In this document: positions 39,890 to 49,018 of the stretch, in pieces | Layout: every line of letters starts with the position of its first letter | Position numbering within the stretch: the stretch's first letter is position 1 | Origin: Nocardia pseudobrasiliensis NBRC 108224 | Lineage (GTDB): Bacteria; Actinomycetota; Actinomycetes; Mycobacteriales; Mycobacteriaceae | Length of the DNA: 51,089 bases | Assembly: GCF_001613105.1 (NCBI RefSeq) | Contig: NZ_BDBS01000011.1 | Location: 1 to 51,089, forward strand | Direction: 5' to 3' | Program-made: the position numbers and the translations under genes | The notes under the pieces: generated by a model | Told to the model about the DNA's origin: nothing | What the model saw: the letters and a program-made list of their open reading frames with translations, nothing else | The model's database searches: none

Positions 39890-40426
39890 ATGGCTACGCC
39901 GCGTCCACTTCCCCTGGATCCGATCGAGGAGGCCCACCGGCAGTGGACCGCGCACGGGTGGGGGGAGGTCGCCGACGGGATGGCTGCGGTGACCTCGCTG
40001 GTGCGGGCGCAGCAGATCGTGATGGCCCGGGTGGACGAGGCGCTGCGGCCGTCGGGGTTGACGTTTTCGCGGTACGAGCTGTTGGCGCTGCTGAGTTTCA
40101 GCAAGACCGGGGCGCTGCCGATGGCGATGGCCAGCGCGCGGTTGCAGGTGCATCCGACCAGCGTGACCAATACCGTGGATCGGCTCGAATCGGCCCATTT
40201 GGTCAAACGCGTTCCACATCCCAGCGACCGTCGAGCAACCTTGATCGAGATCACCGATGCCGGGCGCGAATTGGTCGCACGAACCACGGCCGCCCTGAAT
40301 GAGCAGGTCTTCGCTCGTCCGGGACTGCCGTCGGACCGGTTGCAGTCGTTACTGCGGCTGCTGGCCGAGTTCCGCCGGGCCGCCGGTGACTTCGACACGG
40401 GCGACACGCCGACACGTTGGGTCTGA
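39890..40426 (+). CDS. MarR-family transcriptional regulator
   Basis: A 178-residue winged-helix protein. The DNA-binding core is SFSKTGALPMAMASARLQVHPTSVTNTVDRLESAHLVKRVPHPSDRRATLIEITDAG (about 64-122). An N-terminal extension of about 35 residues (HRQWTAHGWGEVADGM) is seen in a subgroup of actinobacterial MarR proteins. A -10 TACACT (39878-39883) ends 6 nt before the ATG, again implying a leaderless mRNA. The target is unknown. No convincing palindrome was seen between it and tRNA-Cys. Confidence 0.92.
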   Translation: MATPRPLPLDPIEEAHRQWTAHGWGEVADGMAAVTSLVRAQQIVMARVDEALRPSGLTFSRYELLALLSFSKTGALPMAMASARLQVHPTSVTNTVDRLESAHLVKRVPHPSDRRATLIEITDAGRELVARTTAALNEQVFARPGLPSDRLQSLLRLLAEFRRAAGDFDTGDTPTRWV

Positions 40427-40501
40427 CACGATAACCATTCAGCATCCGGCCAGCGACATTACCGTTCCGTCGTCTTCCCATCGGGGCACAAAAGGTTCAC
40501 C

Positions 40502-41584
40502 ATGGAGGCCATGGTGCTGGTCCTGGGGGTATCAGCGGGCGCTGGCGGCGCACGCGCGATGCTCACGCACTCCGACCAGCCGCATCTGCCCCCCATCGAC
40601 CGTTGCACGGTTCCCCGGCGGGCGGGTGGCGGCGTGGAGGAGCCTGTCTTCCAGGCCATCAACCTCATGCGCGAGGCCGCGACCCAGCGCGACGAATTCA
40701 TCACCGGAATCGCCGTCACCTGCCGCTGCACCCTGCACGCCGACGCGATCCGCGCCGCCGCTGGCCGCAGCCGCCTGACCATCGTCGACGAACCGGTCGC
40801 CCAGCTGCGCTATCTGCGCTTCAGCCGCCAGCTGCCCGACGAGGGTTCAGTGGTGCTCTACGACCTGGGCGCATCCGGTCTGACCATCACCGAGGCCGAC
40901 TGCCGCACCGACGCGATCCTCGCCACGCGGCGCAGCACGGTCTTGGGCGGCGACGGTCACGACGCGCTGCTGCGCTGGCGACTCGCGCACGGCGGGGTGA
41001 ATATCGACAAGCCGACCAGCCGCGCCTACAAGGAGGCCCTGACCACCTCACCGGTGCTGACGGCGGGCGATCCGATCACGGGCCTGCGAATGGTGCTGAC
41101 GCGCAGCGATTTCAACGATCTGGTGGCGGCCGGAATTCATCATTCGGTGTCCTATATCCGACAGATGATCGAGGAGGCCAAAGTCACCCCGCAGGTGCTC
41201 GCACCGCTGGGCGGCTGCGCCCGCAACCCCGGTATCCGCGAATCGCTGGCCCAGTTGCTCGATCTGCCCCAGATCTACGATCCCGAACCGGAATTCGTCT
41301 CCGCCCGCGGCGCGGTCCTGATGGCGACCGAACTGCCCTCGGCCCGCCGGGTGCGCGGCGTCCGATTCTCCACCGTGCCCGCGCTGCGCCCGACCGGCTC
41401 CGCGCCGGTATCCAAGCGCAAGCTCGTCGCCGCCCTCGCGGTGACGGCGACCCTGGGCGCTACAGTCGCCGGACTTCTGATGGCCAACAAGGACTCTCCG
41501 CAGCCCACCACTCACGGCGGCACCCCGGCCTCGCCGATGGAGGTCGCGGGCACCCCGGGCACACCGCAGCTGCCGCCGAAGTGA
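40502..41584 (+). CDS. Hsp70-like ATPase-fold protein with C-terminal membrane helix
   Basis: A 360-residue protein. It has an actin/Hsp70-type nucleotide fold: VLVLGVSAGAGGARAML in the phosphate-1 position, VVLYDLGASGLTITEAD (phosphate 2), VLGGDGHDALL and the adenosine motif APLGGCARNPGI. It lacks a substrate-binding domain. Instead it has a basic linker (SKRKL), one helix (VAALAVTATLGATVAGLLMAN) and a short Pro-rich tail. Anchored Hsp70-like proteins of unknown role are known in Mycobacteriales. It is convergent with the DUF3558 genes, with 1 bp between stops. Confidence 0.85.
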   Translation: MEAMVLVLGVSAGAGGARAMLTHSDQPHLPPIDRCTVPRRAGGGVEEPVFQAINLMREAATQRDEFITGIAVTCRCTLHADAIRAAAGRSRLTIVDEPVAQLRYLRFSRQLPDEGSVVLYDLGASGLTITEADCRTDAILATRRSTVLGGDGHDALLRWRLAHGGVNIDKPTSRAYKEALTTSPVLTAGDPITGLRMVLTRSDFNDLVAAGIHHSVSYIRQMIEEAKVTPQVLAPLGGCARNPGIRESLAQLLDLPQIYDPEPEFVSARGAVLMATELPSARRVRGVRFSTVPALRPTGSAPVSKRKLVAALAVTATLGATVAGLLMANKDSPQPTTHGGTPASPMEVAGTPGTPQLPPK

Positions 41585-41585
41585 T

Positions 41586-42101
41586 TCAGCCGTCGAGTTT
41601 GACCGTCGCCAATGCCAAACCCGTTGCCGCGGCGCACGGATCGGGTTGCGCGGTGTGGCTGCGATTCTGCACCCAATAGGTGACCGTTCCCGAATCCGCC
41701 GCGGAGATACCGCAGCTGCCCGGATCGCGCGGATCGCGCCAAAGCAGTCCGCCGAAACTGCTGAGAACCAGATGTTCGGTGCGATAACCGAATTCGGCGG
41801 CCACCTGACTGTCGCGCAGCAGCGAATCATTCGCCAGCCACGCATAGGTGATGTCGACGACCCCGCCACCGTCGGCGTACTCACCCTCCCACGCACAGAT
41901 CGTCGGCCCGCCCTGGGCGCGAACGGAGCTGGCGTGCACCAGTTTCGCGATCTCGGTCTCGGTTTCCGGACCGCAGTTGACGAGCTGATTCTCATCGGCG
42001 GGCACATCACGCGCCTCGGGCGTTGTGCCGGAGGAACATCCGGCGACAGCCGCGAGCACGCCCGCGGCGAGGATCATACGAACCGCCCGCATCCCGCTCA
42101 C
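41586..42101 (-). CDS. DUF3558 lipoprotein (second copy)
   Basis: A 171-residue lipoprotein with lipobox LAAVAGCSSG. A DUF3558 domain follows with Cys in VNCGPE, TICAWEG, GSCGIS and DPCAAA, i.e. two likely disulfides. The GTG at 42101 overlaps the stop of the neighbour (GTGA). An ATG at 42092 is a possible alternative. Function is unknown. DUF3558 is frequent in Nocardia and Rhodococcus. Confidence 0.88.
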   Translation of the reverse strand: MSGMRAVRMILAAGVLAAVAGCSSGTTPEARDVPADENQLVNCGPETETEIAKLVHASSVRAQGGPTICAWEGEYADGGGVVDITYAWLANDSLLRDSQVAAEFGYRTEHLVLSSFGGLLWRDPRDPGSCGISAADSGTVTYWVQNRSHTAQPDPCAAATGLALATVKLDG

Positions 42102-42598
42102 CCGGCCTTCCGCAGCGTCCGCGTCGCCAACTCCCGCACCGCCGAACAGGCTTGCGCCCCAACGCCCTGTGCGGTGTCGACCCTCCAGTCGATGAAATCG
42201 CCCGCCCCGGAACCCACCGCGATCTCGCAGGACCGATCGGCGGGCCACATCTTCCCCGGCCGATCGGCCAGCCGCACCGCGCTGACCCGATCCCCCGCGC
42301 CGATCGGCGTGCGCGCATCGAGCGGACTACCCCGAAACCATTCGAAGGTGACCGCGGTCTCGTCGCCCGCCTCCCAGCGGCAGCGCAGCGGATTACGCGA
42401 AACCTGCCGCAGATCGGCGAACCCGGTGGCCGCGGCGATATCGGCCTCGGCCACACCCCCGCACTCCGCGATCGGCAACGCCTCCCCCGCGGCCCGCGGC
42501 GCACTCGAGGCCGCGATCGGACCCGGGGTGTGGCCACCACAACCGGCAATCGCGGCCGTGGCAACCGCCACGACCGCGATGACCAGTCGTCTCGTCAT
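42098..42598 (-). CDS. DUF3558 lipoprotein (first copy)
   Basis: A 166-residue lipoprotein, signal VVAVATAAIAGCGG. The DUF3558 domain has paired Cys (AECGGV, LRCRWEAG, SCEIAVG, QACSAV) and a FEWFRGSP segment. It resembles the following copy in length and Cys pattern. The ATG shares one base with the TGA of the enoyl-CoA hydratase gene (TGATG), so it is translationally coupled to the valine pathway genes. Confidence 0.88.
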   Translation of the reverse strand: MTRRLVIAVVAVATAAIAGCGGHTPGPIAASSAPRAAGEALPIAECGGVAEADIAAATGFADLRQVSRNPLRCRWEAGDETAVTFEWFRGSPLDARTPIGAGDRVSAVRLADRPGKMWPADRSCEIAVGSGAGDFIDWRVDTAQGVGAQACSAVRELATRTLRKAG

Positions 42599-43374
42599 CA
42601 GCGATTGCTGAACTTCGCGGGCCGCTTCTCGACGAAGGCGGTCATACCTTCCTTCTGGTCCTCGGTCGCGAACAGCGAGTGGAACACCCGCCGCTCGAAC
42701 CGCAGCCCCTCCGACAGCGTGGTCTCGTAGGCCCGATCGACCGCCTCCTTGGCGATCATCACCGACGGCAGCGACATCCCCGCGATGGTCTCGGCGACCT
42801 CGAGGGCCGTGGCCACCAGCTCGGCCGCGGGCACGATGCGCGACACCAGGCCGGCCCGCTCGGCCTCCTCCGCGCCCATATTGCGACCGGTCAGGATGAG
42901 ATCCATGGCCTTGGCCTTACCGACCGCGCGGGTCAGGCGCTGCGAACCGCCCATACCCGGAATTACGCCGAGCTTGATCTCGGGCTGACCGAATTTCGCC
43001 GAATCGGCCGCGATCAGCAGATCGCACATCATGGCCAGCTCACACCCGCCGCCCAGCGCATAACCGGCGACCGCGGCGATCACCGGCTTGCGGAACGCGA
43101 CCAGCCGATCCCAGCCGCTGAAGTGATCGGCGAGATACATATCCATATAGGACTTGGACTGCATCTCCTTGATATCGGCCCCGGCGGCGAACGCCTTCTC
43201 CGAGCCGGTCAGCACCACCGCGCCGATTCCGGCGTCGGCCTCGAGTTCGTCGAGCGCCGCGGTGATATCGACGAGCACCTGCGAGTTGAGCGCATTGAGC
43301 GCCTTCGGCCGGTTCAGCGTGATCAGGGCCACCCGCCCCTTGCGCTCCAGCAGAATGGTCTCGAAGTCGGTCAC
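42598..43374 (-). CDS. Enoyl-CoA hydratase
   Basis: A 258-residue crotonase. Oxyanion-hole motifs are AAGADIKEM (about 63-71) and [18 protein letters not shown]. Both catalytic Glu positions are present, in CELAMMCD and in the [13 protein letters not shown] loop. C-terminal KRPAKFSNR is typical of short-chain enoyl-CoA hydratases (EchA8/EchS1-like). In valine breakdown it would hydrate methacrylyl-CoA. GTG start at 43374 overlaps the mmsB stop. Confidence 0.95.
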   Translation of the reverse strand: MTDFETILLERKGRVALITLNRPKALNALNSQVLVDITAALDELEADAGIGAVVLTGSEKAFAAGADIKEMQSKSYMDMYLADHFSGWDRLVAFRKPVIAAVAGYALGGGCELAMMCDLLIAADSAKFGQPEIKLGVIPGMGGSQRLTRAVGKAKAMDLILTGRNMGAEEAERAGLVSRIVPAAELVATALEVAETIAGMSLPSVMIAKEAVDRAYETTLSEGLRFERRVFHSLFATEDQKEGMTAFVEKRPAKFSNR

Positions 43375-44264
43375 TGTCCCTCTTCCGATCGGTGGCGGAT
43401 ATCGGTGACGATAGCGGAGAAGTCCCGCCCGGCATCGGTTCGGTTGAAACGGTCGTAGATCGCGGCCGCGAGCAGTCCGAGCTGTCCGTCCACCTGGTTG
43501 TCGCGCAGGGCGTTGGCTGCCAGGCCGAGATCCTTGTTCATCAGCGCGGTCGCGAAGCCGGGGCGATAGTCGTTGTTGGCAGGACTGGTCGGAACGGGGC
43601 CCGGCACCGGACAGTAGGTGGTCAGCGACCAGCACTGGCCCGATGCGGTGGAGACCACGTCGTAGAACTTCTCGTGGGTCAGGCCGAGCTTCTCGCCCAG
43701 TACGATCGCCTCCGACAGGCCGATCATGGAGATGCCCAGCATCATGTTGTTGCAGATCTTCGCGGCCTGACCGACACCGGCGGCGCCGCAGTGCACGACC
43801 TTGCCACCCATCACCTCGAGCAGCGGCACAACGGCGGCGAAATCCTCGGCCTCGCCGCCGACCATGAAGGTCAGCGTGCCCGCCACCGCACCGCCGACAC
43901 CACCGGAGACCGGTGCGTCCAGCGCCCGATGCCCCGCCGCCACAGCGATTTTCGCCGCCTCGATGGCATCGGCGACATCGATGGTGGAGCAGTCGACGAA
44001 CAGCGTGCCGGGCTTGGCCGCGGCGAGCACATCGGCGTAGACATCGAGCACGATGCGACCGTTGGGCAGCATGGTGATCACGACATCGGCCTCGGCGGCG
44101 GCCGCAGCGGCCGTGTCGAGGACCGTCGCTCCGTCGGTGCGCGCCTGCTCCTGCGCGGCGGGAACCGGATCATAGGCGAGCACCTCGTAACCCGCCTTGA
44201 CCAGGTTGGCGGCCATCGGACCGCCCATATGTCCGAGGCCGAGGAAGCCGACCTTTGTGCTCAT
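43371..44264 (-). CDS. mmsB: 3-hydroxyisobutyrate dehydrogenase
   Basis: Oxidises 3-hydroxyisobutyrate to methylmalonate semialdehyde with NAD. The 297-residue beta-hydroxyacid dehydrogenase has [16 protein letters not shown] (about 6-21), the substrate motif [11 protein letters not shown] and catalytic Lys in [19 protein letters not shown] is close to the end. The ATG overlaps the upstream stop (ATGA). Confidence 0.95.
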   Translation of the reverse strand: MSTKVGFLGLGHMGGPMAANLVKAGYEVLAYDPVPAAQEQARTDGATVLDTAAAAAAEADVVITMLPNGRIVLDVYADVLAAAKPGTLFVDCSTIDVADAIEAAKIAVAAGHRALDAPVSGGVGGAVAGTLTFMVGGEAEDFAAVVPLLEVMGGKVVHCGAAGVGQAAKICNNMMLGISMIGLSEAIVLGEKLGLTHEKFYDVVSTASGQCWSLTTYCPVPGPVPTSPANNDYRPGFATALMNKDLGLAANALRDNQVDGQLGLLAAAIYDRFNRTDAGRDFSAIVTDIRHRSEEGQ

Positions 44265-45328
44265 GCCGATTGTCCTTCCGGCGCTACGAGATTCAATTCC
44301 TGATCGCCGAGTCCGGCGAAGTAGGCGTCGACCTGGGCGGCGGACACCTCGGGCAGGGTCGCGGGCCGCCACCGCGGATCGCGGTCCTTGTCGATCACCT
44401 GCGCGCGGATACCTTCGACCAGATCATGGCTGGACAGCGCGGCCACCGATACGCGGTACTCCTCGTTCAGCACCTCTTCGAGGCTGCCGAACACGCGACC
44501 GTCGCGCAGTGAGCGCAGCGTAACCTTCAGCGCCACCGGCGATTTCGACAGCACATCGGTTGCCGCCTTGTTCGCCGCGGGCGATTCGTGCGCCTGCAGG
44601 CGGGCCACGATCTCCTCGACCGTATCGGCGCTGTAGCAGGCATCGATCCAATCCCGCTGCGCGGCGAGTTCGGAGGCGGGCGCGGCCTGTGCGAATTTGG
44701 CGATGGCCACATCCGGCTCGGCGGTGCGCAGCGCGTCCAGCAGCGCCGGAATCTGTTCCGACGGCACGAAGTAGTCGGCGAACCCCGCGGCGATCGCGTC
44801 ACCGGCGCTCATCCGCGCGGTGGTCAGCGCGACATGGGTGCCGAGTTCGCCCGGCGTACGCGCGAGCAGATGGGTGCCGCCCACATCCGGGATGAAACCG
44901 ATTCCGGTCTCGGGCATTCCGACCTTGGACCGCTCGGTGACGATGCGATGACTGCCGTGCCCGGACAGACCCACGCCGCCGCCCATCACGATGCCGTCCA
45001 TCACCACGATGTAGGGCTTCCGATAGCGGGCGATATAGGCGTTGAGGATGTACTCGTCGCGCCAGAACCGGCCCGACGGCGAATCCGCGCCGCCCGCACT
45101 GTTTTTCGCGTCTTCGTAGATGGCGACGATATCGCCGCCCGCGCACAGCCCGCGCTCGCCCGCGCCGGTGACCACGACCGCGCGTACCGCATCGTCGTCC
45201 GCCCACCGCCGCAGCGCGGCGAGAATGGTCAGCGCCATCGAATGAGTCAGCGCGTTGATGGCCTTGGGCCGATTGAGCGTGATCAACCCCAGCCCGTCGC
45301 GTTCATCGATGAGGACTTCGTCGCTCAT
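44261..45328 (-). CDS. 3-hydroxyisobutyryl-CoA hydrolase (crotonase family)
   Basis: A 355-residue crotonase-fold protein. It is longer than hydratases by a C-terminal domain, the HIBCH pattern. Motifs are GLCAGGDIVAIYED, VMDGIVMGGGVGLSGHGSHRIV and MPETGIGFIPDVGGTHLLAR, with the Glu and Asp used for thioester hydrolysis. The C-terminal RWRPATLPEV motif is also typical. It supplies free 3-hydroxyisobutyrate for mmsB. Start and stop are both ATGA overlaps. Confidence 0.93.
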   Translation of the reverse strand: MSDEVLIDERDGLGLITLNRPKAINALTHSMALTILAALRRWADDDAVRAVVVTGAGERGLCAGGDIVAIYEDAKNSAGGADSPSGRFWRDEYILNAYIARYRKPYIVVMDGIVMGGGVGLSGHGSHRIVTERSKVGMPETGIGFIPDVGGTHLLARTPGELGTHVALTTARMSAGDAIAAGFADYFVPSEQIPALLDALRTAEPDVAIAKFAQAAPASELAAQRDWIDACYSADTVEEIVARLQAHESPAANKAATDVLSKSPVALKVTLRSLRDGRVFGSLEEVLNEEYRVSVAALSSHDLVEGIRAQVIDKDRDPRWRPATLPEVSAAQVDAYFAGLGDQELNLVAPEGQSA

Positions 45329-46476
45329 GCCGCTCCTCCAATCACCGAACGGGCGACGACCACCCGCATGATCTCGTTGGTGCCCTCGAGGATCTGGTGC
45401 ACGCGCAGATCCCGGACGATCTTCTCCACCCCGTATTCGGCGAGATAGCCGTAGCCGCCGTGCAATTGCAGGGCCTTGTTGGCGATCTCGAATCCGGAGT
45501 CGGTGCAGAATCGCTTGGCCATCGCGCACAGCTCGACCTTGTCCTCGGCGTCGGCGTCCAACGCCGCGGCGGCCCGCCACAGCAGCGTCCGCGCCGCCTC
45601 CAGCGAGGTCCGCATATCGGCCAGTTCGAACTGCAACGCCGGATTGTCCAGCAGCCGCGCCCCGAAGGCCTTGCGCTGGGCCATATACGACACGGACTTG
45701 TCCAGCGCCGACTGCGCGCCGCCCAGCGAGCAGGCCGCGATATTGAGGCGGCCGCCGTTGAGCCCGTTCATGGCGATCCGAAAACCGTTGCCCTCCACGC
45801 CGAGTCGATTCTCGGCTGGTACCCGGGCCTCGTCCAGGATCACCTGACGGGTGGGCTGGGCATGCCAGCCCATCTTTCTCTCGTTGGCGCCGAAGGAGAT
45901 TCCCGGCGTATCGGCGGGCACGATGAACGCGGAGATGCCGCGCGAACCGGTATCGCCGGTGCGGGCCATCACCACGTACACATCGGTGCTGCCCGCGCCG
46001 GAGATGAACTGTTTGACGCCGGTGAGCAGATAGTCCGCGCCGTCGCGCACGGCCCGGGTGCTCAGCGCCGCGGCATCGGATCCGACGCCCGGCTCGGTCA
46101 GCGCGTAGCTGCCGAGCAGATCCATCGATGTCAGCCCCGGCAGCCACCGATTGCGTTGCGCCTCATCACCGTAGCTGTCGATCATCCACGCGACCATGTT
46201 GTGAATGGAGATGTAGGCGGCAATGGCCGGACAGCCCGTCGCGAGCTGTTCGAAGATGCGCACGGCATCCAGTCGCCGCAGGGCCGAGCCGCCGACGTCC
46301 TCGCCGATGTAGATGCCACCCATGCCGAGGGAGCCGGCCTTGCGGACCACATCTATCGGAAAGTGTTTCCGCTCATCCCATTCCAGCGCGTTCGGGGCGA
46401 GCAGTTCGTCGGCGAAGGCGCGGGCGGTCTCGGTGATCGCCTTCTCGTCGTCGTCGAGTACGAACATGGCCGTCAT
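45325..46476 (-). CDS. Acyl-CoA dehydrogenase (isobutyryl-CoA type)
   Basis: A 383-residue FAD enzyme. Signatures are YALTEPGVGSDAAAL, GVKQFISGAG and the C-terminal LHGGYGYLAEYGVEKIVRDLRVHQILEGTNEIMR, whose Glu is the catalytic base. The context of mmsA, HIBCH and mmsB points to isobutyryl-CoA oxidation in valine degradation, though 2-methylacyl specificity is inferred. Its ATG (46476) overlaps the mmsA stop. Confidence 0.93.
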   Translation of the reverse strand: MTAMFVLDDDEKAITETARAFADELLAPNALEWDERKHFPIDVVRKAGSLGMGGIYIGEDVGGSALRRLDAVRIFEQLATGCPAIAAYISIHNMVAWMIDSYGDEAQRNRWLPGLTSMDLLGSYALTEPGVGSDAAALSTRAVRDGADYLLTGVKQFISGAGSTDVYVVMARTGDTGSRGISAFIVPADTPGISFGANERKMGWHAQPTRQVILDEARVPAENRLGVEGNGFRIAMNGLNGGRLNIAACSLGGAQSALDKSVSYMAQRKAFGARLLDNPALQFELADMRTSLEAARTLLWRAAAALDADAEDKVELCAMAKRFCTDSGFEIANKALQLHGGYGYLAEYGVEKIVRDLRVHQILEGTNEIMRVVVARSVIGGAA

Positions 46477-47972
46477 TCCATGGTCGGGATGACGAAGGCG
46501 TTGGATTCCTCGCGCCCCTTGGGCCAACGCTGCGTCACCGTCTTGGTCTTGGTGTAGAAGCGAATCGAATCCGGGCCGTGCTGATTGAGATCGCCGAAGC
46601 CGGACCGCTTCCAGCCGCCGAAGGTGTGATAGGCGATCGGCACCGGGATCGGAACGTTGATTCCGACCATGCCGACCTGCACCCGGGCCGCGAAATCGCG
46701 GGCGGTATCGCCGTCACGGGTGAAAATCGCCACGCCGTTACCGAATTCGTGCTCATTGGGCAGTCGCAGCGCCTCCGCGTAGTCCTTGGCGCGCACGATG
46801 GCCAGCACGGGACCGAAGATCTCCTCCTTGTAGATCCGCATCTCCGGGGTGACCTTGTCGAACAGCGATGCGCCGACGAAGAAGCCGTCCTCGGCCCCCT
46901 CGACCTTCAGGCCGCGCCCGTCGATCACCAGCTCCGCGCCCTCGTCCACACCGATCTGGACGTAGTTGTTCACGCGGTCCACGCCGTCGAGGCCGACCAG
47001 CGGGCCGAAATCCGCGCCCGGATCGTCGGAGCGGCCGACATTGAGCTTGTTCACCCGCTCGACGAGCTTGGCGCGCAGGCGTTCCGCGGTCTCCTCGCCG
47101 ACCGGCACCGCGACCGAGATCGCCATGCAGCGCTCACCGGCCGAGCCGTAGCCCGCGCCGACCAGCTGATCGGCCACATCGTCGAGATCGGCGTCCGGCA
47201 TGACGATGGCGTGGTTCTTCGCGCCGCCGAAACACTGCGCGCGTTTGCCGTGTGCGGTCGCGGTCTCGTAGATGTACTGCGCGATCGGGGTGGAACCGAC
47301 AAAGCCGACGGCCTTGACCCGCTCGTCACGCAGCAGCGCGTCCACGGCCACCTTGTCGCCGTTGACCACGTTGAACACGCCCGCGGGCAATCCGGCCTCG
47401 ACGAACAACTCCGCCAGCCGCAGCGGCACCGACGGGTCGCGCTCGGACGGTTTGAGCACGAAGGCGTTACCGCACGCCAGTGCCGGTCCGGCCTTCCACA
47501 GCGGGATCATGGCCGGGAAGTTGAACGGGGTGATACCCGCGACCACGCCGAGCGGCTGCCGCATGGAGTACACGTCGATCCCGGTGCCCGCGCTCTCGGT
47601 GTACTCGCCCTTGAGCAGATGCGGTATGCCCGTGGCGAATTCGATCACCTCGAGGCCGCGCTGGATATCGCCCCGGGCGTCGGCGACGGTCTTGCCGTGT
47701 TCCGAGGACAGCAGTGCCGCAAGGGAATCCATCTCGTCCTGCACCAGGGTCAGGAACTTCATGAGCACCCGAGCGCGGCGCTGCGGATTCCAGGCGGCCC
47801 ACTCCAGCTGGGCCTCGGCCGCATTCGCGACCGCGGCCTCCACCTCGGCGACTCCGGCCAGCGGCACCCGCGCCTGCACCTGCCCACTGCTGGGGTCGAA
47901 GACATCGCCGAAATTGCCCGATGCCCCGGTGACGTGCTGTCCGCCGATGAAATGTGTCAGTTCACGAACCAT
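46473..47972 (-). CDS. mmsA: Methylmalonate-semialdehyde dehydrogenase (CoA-acylating)
   Basis: Converts methylmalonate semialdehyde to propionyl-CoA. The 499-residue aldehyde dehydrogenase has the NAD loop GVVAGITPFNFPAMIPLW, VGFVGSTPIAQYIY, the nucleophile Cys in GSAGERCMAIS and KEEIFGPVLA. The N-terminus FIGGQHVTGASGNFGDVFDPSSG and the FTRDGD segment match MmsA. First gene of the chain; ATG at 47972. Confidence 0.95.
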   Translation of the reverse strand: MVRELTHFIGGQHVTGASGNFGDVFDPSSGQVQARVPLAGVAEVEAAVANAAEAQLEWAAWNPQRRARVLMKFLTLVQDEMDSLAALLSSEHGKTVADARGDIQRGLEVIEFATGIPHLLKGEYTESAGTGIDVYSMRQPLGVVAGITPFNFPAMIPLWKAGPALACGNAFVLKPSERDPSVPLRLAELFVEAGLPAGVFNVVNGDKVAVDALLRDERVKAVGFVGSTPIAQYIYETATAHGKRAQCFGGAKNHAIVMPDADLDDVADQLVGAGYGSAGERCMAISVAVPVGEETAERLRAKLVERVNKLNVGRSDDPGADFGPLVGLDGVDRVNNYVQIGVDEGAELVIDGRGLKVEGAEDGFFVGASLFDKVTPEMRIYKEEIFGPVLAIVRAKDYAEALRLPNEHEFGNGVAIFTRDGDTARDFAARVQVGMVGINVPIPVPIAYHTFGGWKRSGFGDLNQHGPDSIRFYTKTKTVTQRWPKGREESNAFVIPTME

Positions 47973-48028
47973 GCCAGTGCTGTCCTCGGTGTCGACGGTG
48001 CGGCGTATGGGAACGCCGGATCTACGGG

Positions 48029-48045
48029 CATCCTATAGTTGGATG
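48029..48045 (-). promoter_or_regulatory. Candidate mmsA promoter/operator
   Basis: A perfect inverted repeat CATCC-N7-GGATG contains a TATAGGAT that can serve as -10 about 55 bp before mmsA. No good -35 was found. It sits where a regulator of the valine genes would bind. Confidence 0.35.
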
Positions 48046-48103
48046 TCCGAGTAATCCAGGAGTCACCGTCGCTGTGCGCTACGCCACAAGCCGTCGACCC
48101 AGG

Positions 48104-48994
48104 TCAGGACTCCGGACGCAGTTCGACGATCGCGCCCGGACGGGCGAGGGACGGGACCCGGACCGGGCCGCCCTTGGCCTGATCGATGAGCTGACCCTGC
48201 CAGGCCACGAAGCAGGAGGCGGCCTCGCTGTTGTAGACGCGGTCCAGGATCGGGGCGAGCTGCTTGGCGAGCTCACCCTCGGCGGCGATCAGCTGGCCGC
48301 GATACGGCCCGTAATAGGGCAGGATCGCTTGCAGCACAACGGCTTCCACGCCCTGCACCTGGGTGATGATCGGATCGATCGCGGGCTGGTACTTCGTGAT
48401 GACCGGGGCGACCTCGGCCAGCACCGGCCCGGCGAGTTGCAGGATCGGCTGATACACCGAACCCAGCGCGAAGGCCTCCGAGGAGAACGGCCCGGCCAGG
48501 GGGGCGAGGCCGATGAGCGAGGCAAGACCACCCTGCTGTTTGGGCGCGGGCCAGCCGATCGGGCAGGCGGGCTGGGCATCGAGCGCGGGCGCGGTGAACG
48601 GGCTGTTGGCCAGCGGCACCGAATCCTGCGAACCCGGCGACTGTGAGTTCAGCGGTACCGAGGCCGCCGGACCGGACGGATTCGGCGCGGGCGCGGCTCC
48701 CTGACCGGGATGGATCGCGACCGAGACCGCCGGACCGCCGCCCGTGCCGAGCGGGACCGCCGCGGCGGGACGCGCACCGGCCGGGGCCGGAGCCGGGGCC
48801 GCGGGCGCCGCGGGCGTATTCGGTGCGGCCGGGGCGGCCGCGGTGGGCACCTCCTCGGTGACCACGACCGAGGTGACCTGATCGTTCTGCCGGACGGTCA
48901 GGGCGGTCACCGCGACGGCGCTGCCGACGACGGTGACGGCGGCGACCACCCTGATGGCGCCGGCCAGGCCCGGCCTGGTGGTGCGAGTAGACAT
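48104..48994 (-). CDS. Pro/Ala-rich membrane-anchored envelope protein, unknown function
   Basis: A 296-residue protein, not recognised. One N-terminal helix (about 11-33, AGAIRVVAAVTVVGSAVAVTALTV) is followed by a Thr/Val stretch. A Pro/Ala/Gly linker of about 90 residues comes next (AAPAAPAPAPAGARP). A helical C-terminal domain (about 150-285) has two Cys (PACPIGWPAP, AASCFVAWQG) that could form a disulfide. The C-terminal part is Leu/Ala-rich with LAPILDRVYNSEA. Last gene of a four-gene unit, 24 bp after the lipoprotein gene. Confidence 0.8.
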   Translation of the reverse strand: MSTRTTRPGLAGAIRVVAAVTVVGSAVAVTALTVRQNDQVTSVVVTEEVPTAAAPAAPNTPAAPAAPAPAPAGARPAAAVPLGTGGGPAVSVAIHPGQGAAPAPNPSGPAASVPLNSQSPGSQDSVPLANSPFTAPALDAQPACPIGWPAPKQQGGLASLIGLAPLAGPFSSEAFALGSVYQPILQLAGPVLAEVAPVITKYQPAIDPIITQVQGVEAVVLQAILPYYGPYRGQLIAAEGELAKQLAPILDRVYNSEAASCFVAWQGQLIDQAKGGPVRVPSLARPGAIVELRPES

Positions 48995-49018
48995 CGCGCG
49001 GTTACTCCTTCGAATGGT

